Assembly (NCBI RefSeq): GCF_037975245.1
Contig: NC_092576.1
Span: 38,202,111 to 38,266,110 of the forward strand
From: Apostichopus japonicus
Taxonomy: Eukaryota; Echinodermata; Holothuroidea; Aspidochirotida; Stichopodidae
Reading direction: 5' to 3'
Length of the DNA stretch: 64,000 bases
Part shown: positions 13,472-25,352 of the stretch, one piece after another
Position numbering within the stretch: the stretch's first letter is position 1
Layout: each line of letters starts with the position of its first letter
Made by a program: the position numbers and the translations under genes
The notes under the pieces: generated by a model
Database searches by the model: none
The model's input: the letters and a program-made list of their open reading frames with translations, nothing else
Told to the model about the DNA's origin: nothing

Positions 13472-13634
13472 TCTTACTATTAAAAGTACACTCAATTCAC
13501 CTAATAGGTGCAATTATGTTTCACCATGAGGAGCATGCTATAAGTTCATGTTCTTCGGGCCCTCCCTTAAAAATACTTCAGGTTCTTGGCTACTACGTTG
13601 CGTTAGATAGTGTAAAACCGCCTACACCCCCATT
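13472..13634 (+). repeat. Right terminal direct repeat (pLTR-like) of the nested element
   Basis: This is the second copy of the 163-bp repeat. It begins about 20 bp after the predicted hammerhead cleavage point and ends at the junction with Gypsy RNase H coding sequence (GCATTGCATCCGCGC, minus-strand ...RMQ). Confidence 0.85.
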
Positions 13635-16307
13635 GCATTGCATCCGCGCTGCAGCTAAAGGCGGTATCGCTGACTTTGGACCAAATATGCGGGTCAAAGG
13701 TTGGTGGTCTGTCACCAAGGTAAATTTACGACCGTAAAGATACAAGTGGAACTTCTTTAACCCGAATATTATAGCAAGCCCCTCTTTATCAATTTGGGCA
13801 TAGTTTTTCTCTGCTGAACTGAGTGTCCTGGAAGCATAGGCTATAGGACGCTCAGTACCATCGCTTAACTTGTGGCTTATAATCGCACCTAATCCATAGG
13901 GACTCGCGTCTACGCTCAATACCAGTGTTTTCGTAGGGTCATAATGAATTAGTACTTTATCACCTGTTAGGACAGTTTTTACATACATGAAAGCTTGCTC
14001 GCACTCGTTGGACCAACTCCATTCCGACTTGTGTTGCAGCAATGTGTACAAGGGGTGAAGTTTGGAAGCTAAATTTTCAACAAACTTGCCATAGTAATTA
14101 ACTATTCCCAAAAACGACTTTAGCTCTGAAACATTGGTAGGTCTTGGCGCACGCATTATTGCTTCAATTTTGTCTTGAACTGGTTGAATGCCCTTACCGC
14201 TTAGATCATGACCTAAATATTGGCCTTGTGGTTTGAAGAATTGACATTTACTTGCATTTAAGCGCACATTATACTTATCAAGTCTATCGAACAGAAGTCT
14301 TAGAATCTTAAGATGTTCTTCGACATTGTTTGTCGCAACAAGGATATCATCTACATAACAAAATACATGAGGAATACCAGTCAATATTTTGTCCATAGTG
14401 GATTGAAATAGCACAGGAGCCGTTTTTACGCCGAAACAGAGACGCTTAGGAGCTAATAAACCTTTATGCGTATTCAAAACTAGCAACTGCGCTGATTCTG
14501 CATCTAAGAACAATTGATTGAATGCACCAGTTAGATCGATTACAGAATATACTTTGGGTTGTGAGCCTTCCTGAGCCAATTTCGCAAACAAATCTTGCAC
14601 ATTAGGAAGCTTATACCCATCATCTTCAATTACACTATTGACCTGTTTGTAGTCTCCACAGACCCTTACAGATCCATTTGCTTTAGGTACATGTACAGTG
14701 GGGGACGCCCACTTACTAGATGTTACTGGGGTTAGGATATCTGCTTCAATTAGCCTATTATATTCTTGTTCCCCCTTGTCAACCATGGAATAAGGAACGG
14801 CTCTAGACTTTTGATAAGTCGATTTTGCATTCGGTTTTAATTTCAGAGAAGCTGTAAAATCTTTAATCCCTGTATCTTTATCAGAAAATAGTTTACGATG
14901 CTTCTCTAGAAGCTCACGAAAACCTTCAGGATCACAAGGTTGGCAAGTAGGAAGCACAATTTCAGATTTTCTTAAAGCACCAATGTCACCCAAGTGATTT
15001 TGACCTTTTTGTCTTAACTGCGGTTCGGATTTCACAGTGAATATTTGGTTCCAATCTAAGTTTATCTTTTGCAATAAATCTCGACCAAACAAAGATGGGC
15101 ATTTACCTTGTACAACAATGATATCAGCCAGGTGGGAAGGGCTAGACTTAAACTTAACAGGTACACTAACGTAGCCTAATGTAGGAATTAGCTCACCTGT
15201 ATAACTGCGTAAAGCAAAATCACACTTCTTTAAAGGGTACATATTGGCTAACTCTGACATGTAAGCAGATTCTGAAATCGTTGACCTAGTAGCACCAGTG
15301 TCAATTTCCATTGAAATATTATCTGTTTTCCCTTTCCCTACCGACATACGAATCATGTAAGGTGACACACTGTAATTACTAGTGACATTGTATAGTCCAA
15401 AACCTTCAGACTGGTACCTTTCATCCTGAACACCATCAAGATACACGCTGTCCTCTGCCTCCTGATTGCCATCGGCCACGTGCTTGGTATTAGCATGTCC
15501 CGCTTTGAAATGATTTGGTCTTAACCCTCCTCTATGCCTGGTGTTGGTATTTTCACTGGAACCATGTTGTCCTCCAGAGCGACATACCCGCTGTAAGTGA
15601 CCTTTCCGTTTACAGTTATGGCACGTAACTTCCTTGTATGGACAATCAGCTCGCTTGTGCTCACCTCCACAGCCTTTACATTTGTAACGAAATGAGCCTC
15701 GACTGCCATGAGCTTTGCATTTGAAGCGATGGGTTGGTTGTCCACTATACACGGCATTAGTTGCGTCTATATTAGTTGTATGCAGGTAATCTTTGAAAGC
15801 AATATAAGCCATTTCATCAGCTAAGCATTTATTTTTAGCCTTGTCAAAAGTTAGATCAGCCATGGATAGTAGATGCGTTTGAGTTTTGGACATTTTGGCA
15901 TGTAATCCAGAAACCAAACGGTCACGTAGGGCTTCTTCCAAAAAGGTCCCGAAATTGCAATGGGCACTTACGTTTTTGAGTCTGACTATGAAGCATGATA
16001 TAGATTCGTTCTCCCCTTGGGTAGCTGTCCAGAATCTATGTCTTTCTGCGATGACGATTGGACGTGGTGAATAGTGATCCTGTAGTAGTTTCTTTAAATC
16101 TCCGTAACTCTTAGTGTTCGGTAGATTAGGACTACATAAATCTTTCAATAATCTGTAGGCGATTACACCCACCACAGCAAGGAAAAAGTTAGCACGTTTT
16201 TCCTCTGCTACATCATTCGCTGCGATGAAAGCGTCACATCTATCTGCGTAATATGCAAACAGTTCCAGCTTTTCGTCGAAAACTCCGACATGGCCGAAAA
16301 CGGCCAT
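13635..16307 (-). pseudogene. Gypsy gag-pol, N-terminal part: gag, protease, reverse transcriptase, RNase H
   Basis: A single frame starts at ATG 16307 (MAVFGHVGVFDEK), 52 bp after the 5' LTR, which matches the gag start of related elements. Domains by residue: capsid-like gag (about 1-200); two zinc knuckles near 220-245 (CKGCGGEHKRADC and CHNCKRKGHLQRVC); aspartic protease with DTGA near 340; reverse transcriptase with YVDD near 655; RNase H with DASPYGLGA and TDHQPL near 790-880. The frame reaches ...PPLAAARMQ and then runs into the PLE, so about 13 terminal residues of the 904-residue open frame are foreign. No stop or frameshift was seen before that. Gag-pol activity would need the missing linker and integrase in cis. 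Confidence 0.92.
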
Positions 16308-16340
16308 TATTTCGTTGGCTTGTTTAGCGTATATTATTTA

Positions 16341-16359
16341 ACAGCATCCTCGTCGCCAA
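16341..16359 (-). promoter_or_regulatory. Candidate primer binding site of the Gypsy element
   Basis: On the minus strand TTGGCGACGAGGATGCTGT directly follows the 5' LTR, where the minus-strand primer tRNA anneals in LTR elements. The matching tRNA was not identified. Confidence 0.55.
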
Positions 16360-16632
16360 TTTTATATCTTGGAAAAGGTGTAAAGAAAACCGAAAGGTTC
16401 CAAGAGAGACATACTATAGAGAACCCGGAGACGGTCTTTCGTGGTCAACAGCCTGAGTGTGTCTGACTAGTTTATTTTCATTACATTATTAGAATACAAT
16501 ACATTGGTATGCATGGCCTTTCATAAGGTATGCACGGCCGTTCATAATACTTAGGGTGGTGTGCACACGATCTACATATTGCACACGAACTTCTTTTATT
16601 TGCACATGTTACTAAACTCTTAATATATAACA
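16360..16632 (-). repeat. 5' LTR of the Gypsy element
   Basis: This is the 273-bp partner of 9872-10144. No base difference was seen on comparison, implying a young insertion. The target duplicate GTAGC follows at 16633-16637. Confidence 0.9.
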
Positions 16633-16637
16633 GTAGC

Positions 16638-18155
16638 ATTTACACATACTGAAATACAAACTTTTCTAACATTGGTAATAAACTGGAAACAACAATTAAG
16701 GTTATTTAGGGACCATTTTCATCTGAAGGCTAGAGGGTTCAGTTGAAATTCAAGGCCAAAGTCTGAAAACCTCAAGTAGCAGTGGGTACATTATTTAGAT
16801 ATTAACTCTTTATCTAGTTAGACATTGATCAATTTATAAAAAAGAATTCTACTCAAAAGCTTGCCTGAATTCATCCTTTCACAAATCTAGTCAGACTATA
16901 ATCAAGCATTCACATATAAGCATGTCCGATATGAGGAGAAGAAAGAGCATGGGGAAATTCATCCTCATCACAGTAAGCTGGTCTACCATTAATACTCATT
17001 TACATAATGACAAGCACACAATCTGGTAGGCAAACATGACACTTAAAGAGGGGGTGAAATGGACATATTTATATGAATCATCATTTTATATACACTCGTA
17101 GCTTTCCAATGATACACAATTTGCGCAAACAAAGCTTGCATCCTCCAGGAATAACAATCAAAAATCTCGGGCAATAAAATCTTTCCAAAAAATTGTTATA
17201 TATATTGTCGAGGAACCCAGATCACTTCCGAGATGCATTTTTTACATTCTTAAGCTTCTGAGTACACACAACATTACACTGTTGTAGTGCTCTATAGTAA
17301 TTGAGATTAGGTGACTGGCGTTGTGTTTTGATTTTAACATAACAATTGGATGATACAACTTACACAGGCTAGCCTGTTATACAACGTCTATTAGTTAGGT
17401 CTAGACTCTAGACCCATGTTACTACTACTAGTATAATTATGGTTGCACTTGCACTGTAAGTAACACAATTTCTAGAAGATTTGCTACTATGTTAAGTAGC
17501 AGGATCATCGACATTCGAGTAAATTTAACTCATATTATGGTCTTAATAACGGTGGTTTTGTTTATGCTCAACCGTCCAATTTCGGTTCAGGATAGTCCAA
17601 CCGCTCTGCTCGGGGACTTCCATCGGCAGCAACGCGTCTCGGCTATCGGGAAGGTATTACAAATCTTCTGCAAGGGGCTCAATTGATAGGATAACATACC
17701 AATATCTTCATCACCCTCGAAAACTATTTCCTCTTCTTCTTCCTCAAGAAAATAATTTGAAAAACTTAACTTTCTGTTGCTTGCAAGTGAAGTTTTGTTC
17801 TTGTCGCTTCAAAATGCCGACAGTAATGAAACGTGATACCGTGTTATCTTTAGCTGGACCTGAGATGTCCATCGCTGTATCGTTTATACACTATGCCATG
17901 GGTGTTGACAGCAGCTGTATGTACTGACTGTACACTAGTGTCTTATTACCGACGGTAGCAAGCTGTGTGTGTATTTTCTGGCATCGATGGTGGTGTCTAA
18001 CACTTCTGTTACACCTCATTCGAAACTAGGTCAGATAACTGGCATTAGATGTTTCTTTTTGCGCGAGTCTTCACACCCTTTAAATGCCATCATAGTTTGT
18101 TTTGGGTCAGCCAGAATGAAAGTTTGAAACAGCTAAGTGTAGTAAAACAGAAATG
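16638..18155 (-). other. Rest of copy 1: intron and acidic exon-like block
   Basis: The span is collinear (reversed) with 26280-27965 of copy 2. It holds the conserved hydrophobic frame MLSSRIIDIRVN...MVLI at 17489-17686 and, on the minus strand near 17701-17756, an acidic block (EEEEIVFEGDEDI) followed by a good donor GTATGT. Relative to copies 2 and 3, about 580 bp upstream of that block is deleted (join near 17764), which removes the candidate first exon of gene B. No complete gene is visible. Confidence 0.5.
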
Positions 18156-18341
18156 TATATTAGTTATATATTTGTTTAAGTTGTCACTTATATATGGCGC
18201 GAGAAAGCGGAATATATTACGTACAAATATATATATGCTGTACTTGCGAAATATATACATGGTTAACTTCAAAATACATTTTAGACATATTTGTATATAT
18301 GTTTATAATAATATATTATCTAACAATAAGTATTCTGTAAA

Positions 18342-18608
18342 GATATATATATATTCTCTAAGAGAAAAAATAAATATATATTCTAAGAGAAATATATATA
18401 TATATATATTATCTAAGAGAAAAATATATATATTCTCTAAGAGAAAAATATATATATTCTCTAAGAGAAAAAATATATATATTCTAAGAGAAAAATATAT
18501 ATATATTCTCTAAGAGAAAAAATATATATATTCTCTAAGAGAAAAATATATATATTCTCTAAGAGAAAAAATATATATATTCAAGAGAAAAATATATATA
18601 TTCTCTAA
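18342..18608. repeat. Ladder of palindromic TTCTCTAAGAGAA units in AT-rich DNA
   Basis: About ten units of 20-26 bp alternate an ATATAT run with TTCTCTAAGAGAA. The latter is a perfect 6-bp inverted repeat around one central base. Three units are shortened (TTCTAAGAGAA, TTCAAGAGAA, TTATCTAAGAGAA). Each unit, and the array as a whole, can fold into hairpins. No protein coding is credible despite the Tyr/Ile/Arg/Lys open frames. Confidence 0.9.
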
Positions 18609-19764
<1,156 letters not shown>

Positions 19765-20140
19765 CACTGGATTGGGACATATGTTTACACCCTTCTAAGT
19801 GGGGTATCGGTTGCCTTTTGGACATGTGACCAAACACTATGGTAAGGGTGTCATGTTGTACCTTGTATACCACTTGTCAAATACCAGGGGGTATATGATG
19901 GCAAAACTATTTAGGGGTTATTCTATAGCCCATAGGGGAACGGTATATCCATTTCGGTTAACATATGCCCAGAGCGCTTTTCATATCCCATTTTTGTGGT
20001 GTTTGTTTACCACCATACATTTAGTGTTAGTATATATGGCACCATTGCTATCAAGGTATATATCTGGTGTGAAGTAACAAATTATGCAATCGATAAGGGA
20101 GGAAGCTTCAAATATGTTTTGCATTGGTTCACAGCATGCA

Positions 20141-20913
20141 AAGGGGGGGGGGGAGGGGGGAGGTGCGTGCGAGGCGGTGGAAGGTGAGGCAGGGGGAAAG
20201 GTTAGTAGGTGGTGGAAGGTGTGTGCGAGGCGGTGGAAGGTGAGGCAGGGGGAAAGGTTAGTAGGAGGTGGTGGAAGGTGTGTGCGAGGGGATGGAAGGT
20301 GAGTGGGAAGGGAGAAGGTGCGTGGGAAGGGATGGAAGATGGGTGCAAGGCGGTGGAAGGTGAGGCAGGGGGTGGAAGGTGGGTGCGATGCAGTGAGAGG
20401 TGCGTGCGAGGCAGTGGAAGGTAAGTGTGAAGGGGGGAGGTGTGTGCGAGGGGATGGAAGGTGAGTGTGAGGCGGTGTAAGGTGAGGCAAGGGGGGAAGG
20501 AGAGTGGGAGGGGTGAAGGTGAGGCAAGGGGGGAAGGAGAGTGGGAGGGGTGAAGGTGAGTGCTAGGGGGGAAGGTGAGGCAGGGGGAAGGTGAGTGGGG
20601 GTGGAAGGTGTGTGCGAGGTGGTGAGGGGTGTGTGCGAGGCGTTGGAAGGTGAGTGCGAGGGGGAGGTGAGTAAGAGGGGAGGGAAGGTGCATGCGAGGC
20701 GGTGGAAGGTGAGGCAGGGGGGAGGGTGAGTGAGATGGGGTGAAGGTGAGTGCGAGGGGGGAAGGTGAGGCAGGGGGGAGGTGAGTGGGAGGGGATGGAA
20801 GGGGGGTGCGATGCAGTGGAAGGTGCGTGCGAGGTGGTAGAATGTGATTGGGGGAGGTGAGTGCAAGGTGAGTGGGAGGAGGTAGAAGGTGTGTGTGAAG
20901 TGGTGGAAGGTGC
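20141..20913. repeat. G-rich minisatellite, strongly strand-asymmetric
   Basis: About 770 bp are almost free of C on the plus strand, apart from GCGAGG. Variable 16-30 bp units are built from GGTGAGTGCGAGG, CGGTGGAAGGTGAGGCAGGGGG and GGATGGAAGG. Runs of four to eight G are frequent, so G-quadruplex formation is plausible. The Pro/Ser/His/Leu-rich minus-strand frames are translations of the repeat. Confidence 0.92.
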
Positions 20914-20939
20914 TGGACACACAGGGGAGTGGTGTAACA

Positions 20940-22620
20940 CTATAAATAGGCACAGTTATCGGTGAAATATCCAGGAATACTAACTATGACATTAATGTAC
21001 CCGTCTCCAATTACGAAAGGAAGGGTAATACACCCCCTCCCCTTACTTCCATGAAAAACAAAGGGAAATGATTCACAGCCCCCACACCCATCCCCCTCCC
21101 CAACAAAAATGGGGTGTATGTTAACCTCTATATATATTTAGTGTTATCAGCAATCTCACTTATGTTTGTAAGTTTTAAATCTGGTGTAAAGAAACAAAAT
21201 TATGCAACCGACATAGGTGGCAGCTCCCAATGTGCTTCTATATGGCAGTGGTGGTTGGGGCGGGTGGGGGGGGGTGGGAGTAAGGGTGGTGACTGGACAC
21301 AAAGGGGCAAGTGGAGTGTTAAAACAGTACAGTATAGGCAAAGCTATTGTAGTGAAATTTCCTGGAATACTAACTTTGATGCAATGTACAGGTTACCCAT
21401 AGACAATAGGTAGGGTAGGACACCATGTCACATTAACTGCATGCAAAACAAAGGGAAATTATTCACTGTCCTTACAAATGGGGTGTATGTTAACCTCTAC
21501 AGATATATATATATATATATATATATAGTGTTAACAGATATGGCATTAATGTTTTAAAGGTATAGGCTATATCTGGTGTAAAGGAAAGAAATGCAATAGA
21601 TAAGGGAGGCAGCTCCCAATAGTATTTTGCATTGCTTCACTGCACACAATGGTTGGAGGAGTGGAGGTTAGGGTGGGGCTGGACACAAGGGAGAAAATGT
21701 ATCAAAGTTGTGTAACATTATATATAGGCAAAGTTATTGTAGTGAGATATCCTACAATACTAACTTTGATGTAATGTCAGGTTACAAATAAACAAAAGGA
21801 AGGCCAGCACCCCCCTCCCATTAACAGCATGAAAAAAAATAAAGAACAATAATTCACAGCCCCCAAAACTGGGGTGTATGTTAACATCTACATACATTTA
21901 GCATTTGCAGTTATGGCATTAATGTTGTAGGCTGGTCTTTATCTGGTGTGAAGGAAACAAAATTATGCAATTACCTAGGGAAGAAGCCCCAATGTGTTTT
22001 TGCTTTGGTTCACTGCATGCTAGGGGGAGAGGATGGGTAAGGGTGGGCCCTGGACACAAAGGATAAAATGTTTTGGAGTGGTGTAAAATCATATATAGGC
22101 AAAGTTATGTGTTATATTATCCTGGAATACTAACTTTGTGCAGGTAACCCATAGACGAAAGGAAAGGCAGGACACCCACTTCCCCTCAGTTGCATAAAAG
22201 ACAAATGGAAATGATTCACAGCCCACCCCCCACCAAAAAAGGGGTGTATATTAATCTCCACATCAGATATTGCATCCACATTTTCAGGGTCTATTTCAGT
22301 TGTGAATTACAGTAACAAAACTATGCAATTAATACGGGAGGTAGCTCTCAATTTGAGTTGCATTGGGTCTGCATAGCACGAGATGGAGACTGGGTAAGGG
22401 TACAGATTGAAGAAACAGGGGATGGTGTTTTGGAGTTTGGTAACATAAGTAAATGAAATATCGAACACTGTTAATGATTGGGCAGGCTTTGTACCTCCCC
22501 CTTTTTGCAAGACAGATACATTGATTCACTGCATACCAGGGGTGAAGGATGTGTAAGGGCAGCGATTAAGAGAAAGAGGAAGATGTTTTGGAGTAGGTTC
22601 ATTTAGTTTACAAATGGTAT
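20940..22620 (+). repeat. Tandem units of about 370 bp
   Basis: A recurring start, GGGGTGTATGTTAACCTCTA, occurs at 21111, 21480, 21871 and (as GGGGTGTATATTAATCTCCA) 22241, giving periods of 369, 391 and 370 bp. Each unit then has TTATGCAATNNATAAGGGAGG, CTCCCAATGTG, TTGCATTGGTTCACTGCAT, a G-rich block, TATATAGGCAAAG and CCCCCTCCC. A partial unit starts near 20020 and is interrupted by the G-rich minisatellite. Divergence between units is high, so this is an old satellite-like array. Confidence 0.75.
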
Positions 22621-25185
22621 AAGTGAAATATCCAGGACTGCTACTACCTTGACCTGAATGGACAGGTCAGCCACTGAAAAGGGAGGATGATACATAACAA
22701 TTCATTAGGTACATAGCCAAGGTAAATTGGACAGTTTTAACACCCCTCTCCTATAGTATAGGGTTCAATCACGGAAAACAAACAATGAAGCTGAAATTAT
22801 TTGTTCCAAATGAGTGTTTGAAACTTTGAAGAAACACATTCCTCTCCAGTCTAAATGTAGAAAAAAGACAAGGATGGGGAAATGTACTGCAAAGTGAATT
22901 ACTACATTTTCCATCTTGTTCCATCTGGTTGCCTAAATAATCTACAAAAGATTACAAAAGCACAAACACAAATGAAGACAAACTTCATGCTTTTTTAATT
23001 GTCACATTTATTAACCTACACAAAGGGTTTTACTTGTGTTATGTAATCCCAAGAGGATTAAACTTATGCAAAGCGTTTGGACTGGCAAGATGTTACATAA
23101 TATTTCAATTGTGAGTTAACAAATATATTCAAAAGTAGGACAGGTGGATGAACCATTAATGAATGGGTCTATTATGCATATAGGACAATACCAATTTGTG
23201 ACAGTTCACTTTAAACAATACCTGAAACAGAGGATTCCATCACTATGACATGCTTAATTTAGGCAGAATTCTGGCCTTGAAATCTTATAGTACCGGTACT
23301 ACAAAATAGCGGAATATGAGCCTAAGTTGTTTCCTTCTGTCTTTTATATATATTTTTTTTATTTTATCTTTTATTTTCAAGCTTTCATGCTGCTTTCTTT
23401 AACCTGCAAACCTAAGGGTAAAATGTTTTATCAGCGAATCTGGTTCCACAAGATCACTTAGGCTTGACTACAATGCCTTTTGTCCTTCATAAATTGTGAA
23501 TGTCTTTGAACATGAGATTGTCAGTGCAGGCCATAGAAGTCCTAGTGGGGTATGTGTGCTAGACTGAGTAGTACTCCAGCTACTTGGAATGATTAGACAA
23601 CAATGCTTAAAGCGTAATTTTTCAGCCAGTTATTTCCATTTCAATTGTTAACTCTACTGTTAAAAGTGCATACATGATCCTTAACATACTGTAACAAGTA
23701 TAAAGGCACTTTCAGTGTGCATTTAAATAAAAAAATTACATCTGAATGGTGGGACTATCTATATCATATTTTAAGTCATTCTCAATATTGACTTTCACAG
23801 TAGGTTTGGTGATTTCTTTTCATGCGAAGGTGATCAAAGATAGCTGCAATACATATGCATGAAATGAAGAATGCACCAGTATGCTATTTCTTTAACATTA
23901 AGTGAAGTACATGGTGGCTACAGCACAAAATGAATGAAATGAAGAATTCCAATGCTTGACACTATATGCTTGGTTATTTTATGCATAGGAGGTCAAAGAT
24001 ACAACACAGAATGCATGAGATAATTAATTTCAATGTGTGACAGTATATTAGGTGATTTTTTCATGCAAAATTATGTCAATTATGGCTACAACACTGAATG
24101 CAAATGTCATATATTTTTAGGAAAATCCTTGTTGAATAATTGAAGTCAACAATGCAAAAACAACTCCAGAGATCAAAATGATCCAATGAAAAATGAAGAT
24201 TAAGATTAGGTCATTTCATTACAATAATTCAATACAATTCAATATAATATAATAATTCAATTTATAGAATGAAGACAGTTATACTGGTGATAATTAGCTT
24301 CAGTGACAAGAGTCTCAACATAACACATGCAGACACTTATGATTAACAAACAAGAGCCAAACTAAGTGTCATACAATAGGGTATCATTTATTATTGGTTT
24401 TATCGAATTGACAGATTTGGTTTCTCCCTGTTAATACAGCAAATTCCAATGAAACTTGTTTCAACCTGTTGTGACTTAAATGATAAATACAGCAGGAGCC
24501 ACTACTGCTTTCTATTGTATAAACTTGTAAACTATCTTGTTGAACTTGTTGTGACTAATAACAGTCAATTGGTGTTGAACTTGCTAAACCTTTTTTTCTT
24601 TTTTATTTCTTTTTAAAGTCTCTTTTCTTATTCCAATGTTGCACATTGATTCCACTATTAAGAAGGGAAAATAAACAAAACTCTCTAAGAAAAATGTGTT
24701 GTGTGAATATTGTGTGTTGAAAAATAAGTAAACTTTGATAAATAATTTAGAAAATTGGCAATGAACAGTCACATAACAACAAGAGAACAGCTAAAGTAGA
24801 AAGGATTTAAGCTCTGCAAGAAGGAAGATTGTGCTGATGATCAGATATACACATTTTAATGAATCACCCATGGTACAATGTTTGTAATGTGCATCGTGTA
24901 ACAACAATGTATCATGATAATATATTGATGAAAAACTAAGCTGAGTAAAGCCATGTGAAAATTACTTTAACTATCATTTGAGATTCATCCAAATGGGCAT
25001 CACATTTACAGTAGACTGTCAATTTTGCTTTTATTAAACATGAAAGTTGTACTGATAAGAAATTAAATTTCACATTAATGAATCAATGGAGGTAAAGTGA
25101 TAGAAATGAACAGTGTATCAAAGGTATGCTCTATTGGCCCCAAATATGCTATATAGTCAAATATGGTCACCTTTTGTCAAAATTC
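22621..25185. other. Non-coding part of copy 2
   Basis: AT-rich sequence shared with 49,890-52,258 of copy 3. It holds only short open frames, for example a 62-residue frame at 24584-24772 that is kept almost unchanged in copy 3 but has no codon-like features. No exon, RNA or transposon ends recognised. Confidence 0.5.
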
Positions 25186-25310
25186 TTAATTGAAATGGTT
25201 CTTGATTTCTTTTTGTCGAGAAAGCTGAGATCCAGCCAAGGTCTTTGAACAGAATGGGCACTGTGACAATCTCTGTGGACATCCTTGCCTTTGCTGAAGC
25301 GGTTTATGAG
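25186..25310 (-). CDS. Gene A-strand terminal exon, C2H2-like finger (copy 2)
   Basis: The acceptor TCTTATTTACAG precedes 125 nt ending in TAA. The peptide includes QCPFCSKTLAGSQLSRQKE and ends IKNHFN. CPFC plus the spacing to a final His resembles a C2H2 finger, but the first zinc-binding His position is Gln or Lys, so the finger may be degenerate. In copy 3 (52259-52383) the last His is Arg. The phase fits the candidate exon at 25353-25456. It lies on the same strand as exon 4 (29173-29242), but phases between exon 4 and 25456 do not match directly, so another exon or a different gene must lie between. Confidence 0.35.
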
Positions 25311-25352
25311 CTGTAAATAAGAAGTAAAAGAAATGACAAATTGCACTTAAAC

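Larger units (their letters stand above)
11873..13634 (+). mobile_element. Internally deleted Penelope-like element nested in the Gypsy element
   Basis: Two 163-bp direct repeats (11873-12035 and 13472-13634, one visible mismatch) flank about 1.44 kb. The interior encodes, on the plus strand, pieces resembling conserved parts of Penelope-like polyproteins: an N-terminal LSDRNMSN...ALEKGLKF block and, frame-shifted downstream, FPKEPILAYKKAQNLKDLLV, which normally lies between reverse transcriptase and GIY-YIG. The reverse transcriptase core and endonuclease are missing. Terminal direct repeats and a hammerhead-like motif fit this class. A short LTR-type (TRIM) element was considered, but the protein traces favour Penelope-like. 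I assigned the family from memory of its motifs and did not run a search. Confidence 0.65.
9872..16632 (-). mobile_element. Ty3/Gypsy LTR retrotransposon, nested PLE inside
   Basis: A 6761-bp element is bounded by two 273-bp direct repeats and a GTAGC target duplication. Coding runs on the minus strand: gag with two zinc knuckles, protease, reverse transcriptase, RNase H, then integrase in one gag-pol frame. The frame is interrupted by a 1.76-kb Penelope-like insertion at the RNase H/integrase junction. A purine tract (AAGGGAGGA on the minus strand, 10146-10154) abuts the 3' LTR. TTGGCGACGAGGATG abuts the 5' LTR as the candidate primer binding site. The domain order, with integrase after RNase H, is that of Ty3/Gypsy. 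Without a tree, the Mag-like lineage is only a guess. Confidence 0.95.
2919..18155 (-). repeat. Copy 1 of the repeated locus (inverted relative to copies 2 and 3)
   Basis: The reverse complement of this span aligns with 52955-63786 from end to end, apart from the Gypsy insertion at 9872-16632, the missing 643-bp element found in copies 2 and 3, and a deletion of about 580 bp joined near 17764. The left edge is at GTTCTTTTATACCCC (2919) and the right edge at AAACAGAAATG (18155). Copy 1 stops before the region that holds the C2H2-like exons in copies 2 and 3. Landmarks shared by all copies include gene A exon 4, the 370-bp-type units at about 6.8-8.9 kb, and the acidic exon-like block near 17.7 kb. 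Confidence 0.85.

Noticed and set aside
13593-13634. C-terminal 13 residues of the Gypsy gag-pol open frame
   Set aside because: They are read-through into the PLE terminal repeat, not Gypsy protein.
11873-13634. Nested unit as a short LTR (TRIM) element on the minus strand, with TGTAGGCGG start and AATGGGGG purine tract
   Set aside because: The purine tract is also present outside the right repeat, there is no convincing primer binding site, and the plus-strand protein traces and hammerhead-like motif point to a Penelope-like element.
19981-20953. Pro/Ser/His-rich minus-strand frames that resemble mucin-like proteins
   Set aside because: They are antisense translations of the G-rich minisatellite, several frames being open at once.
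24584-24772. 62-residue frame preserved between copies 2 and 3
   Set aside because: Preservation is expected from the low divergence of the copies. The composition is AT-driven and there is no start context or domain.
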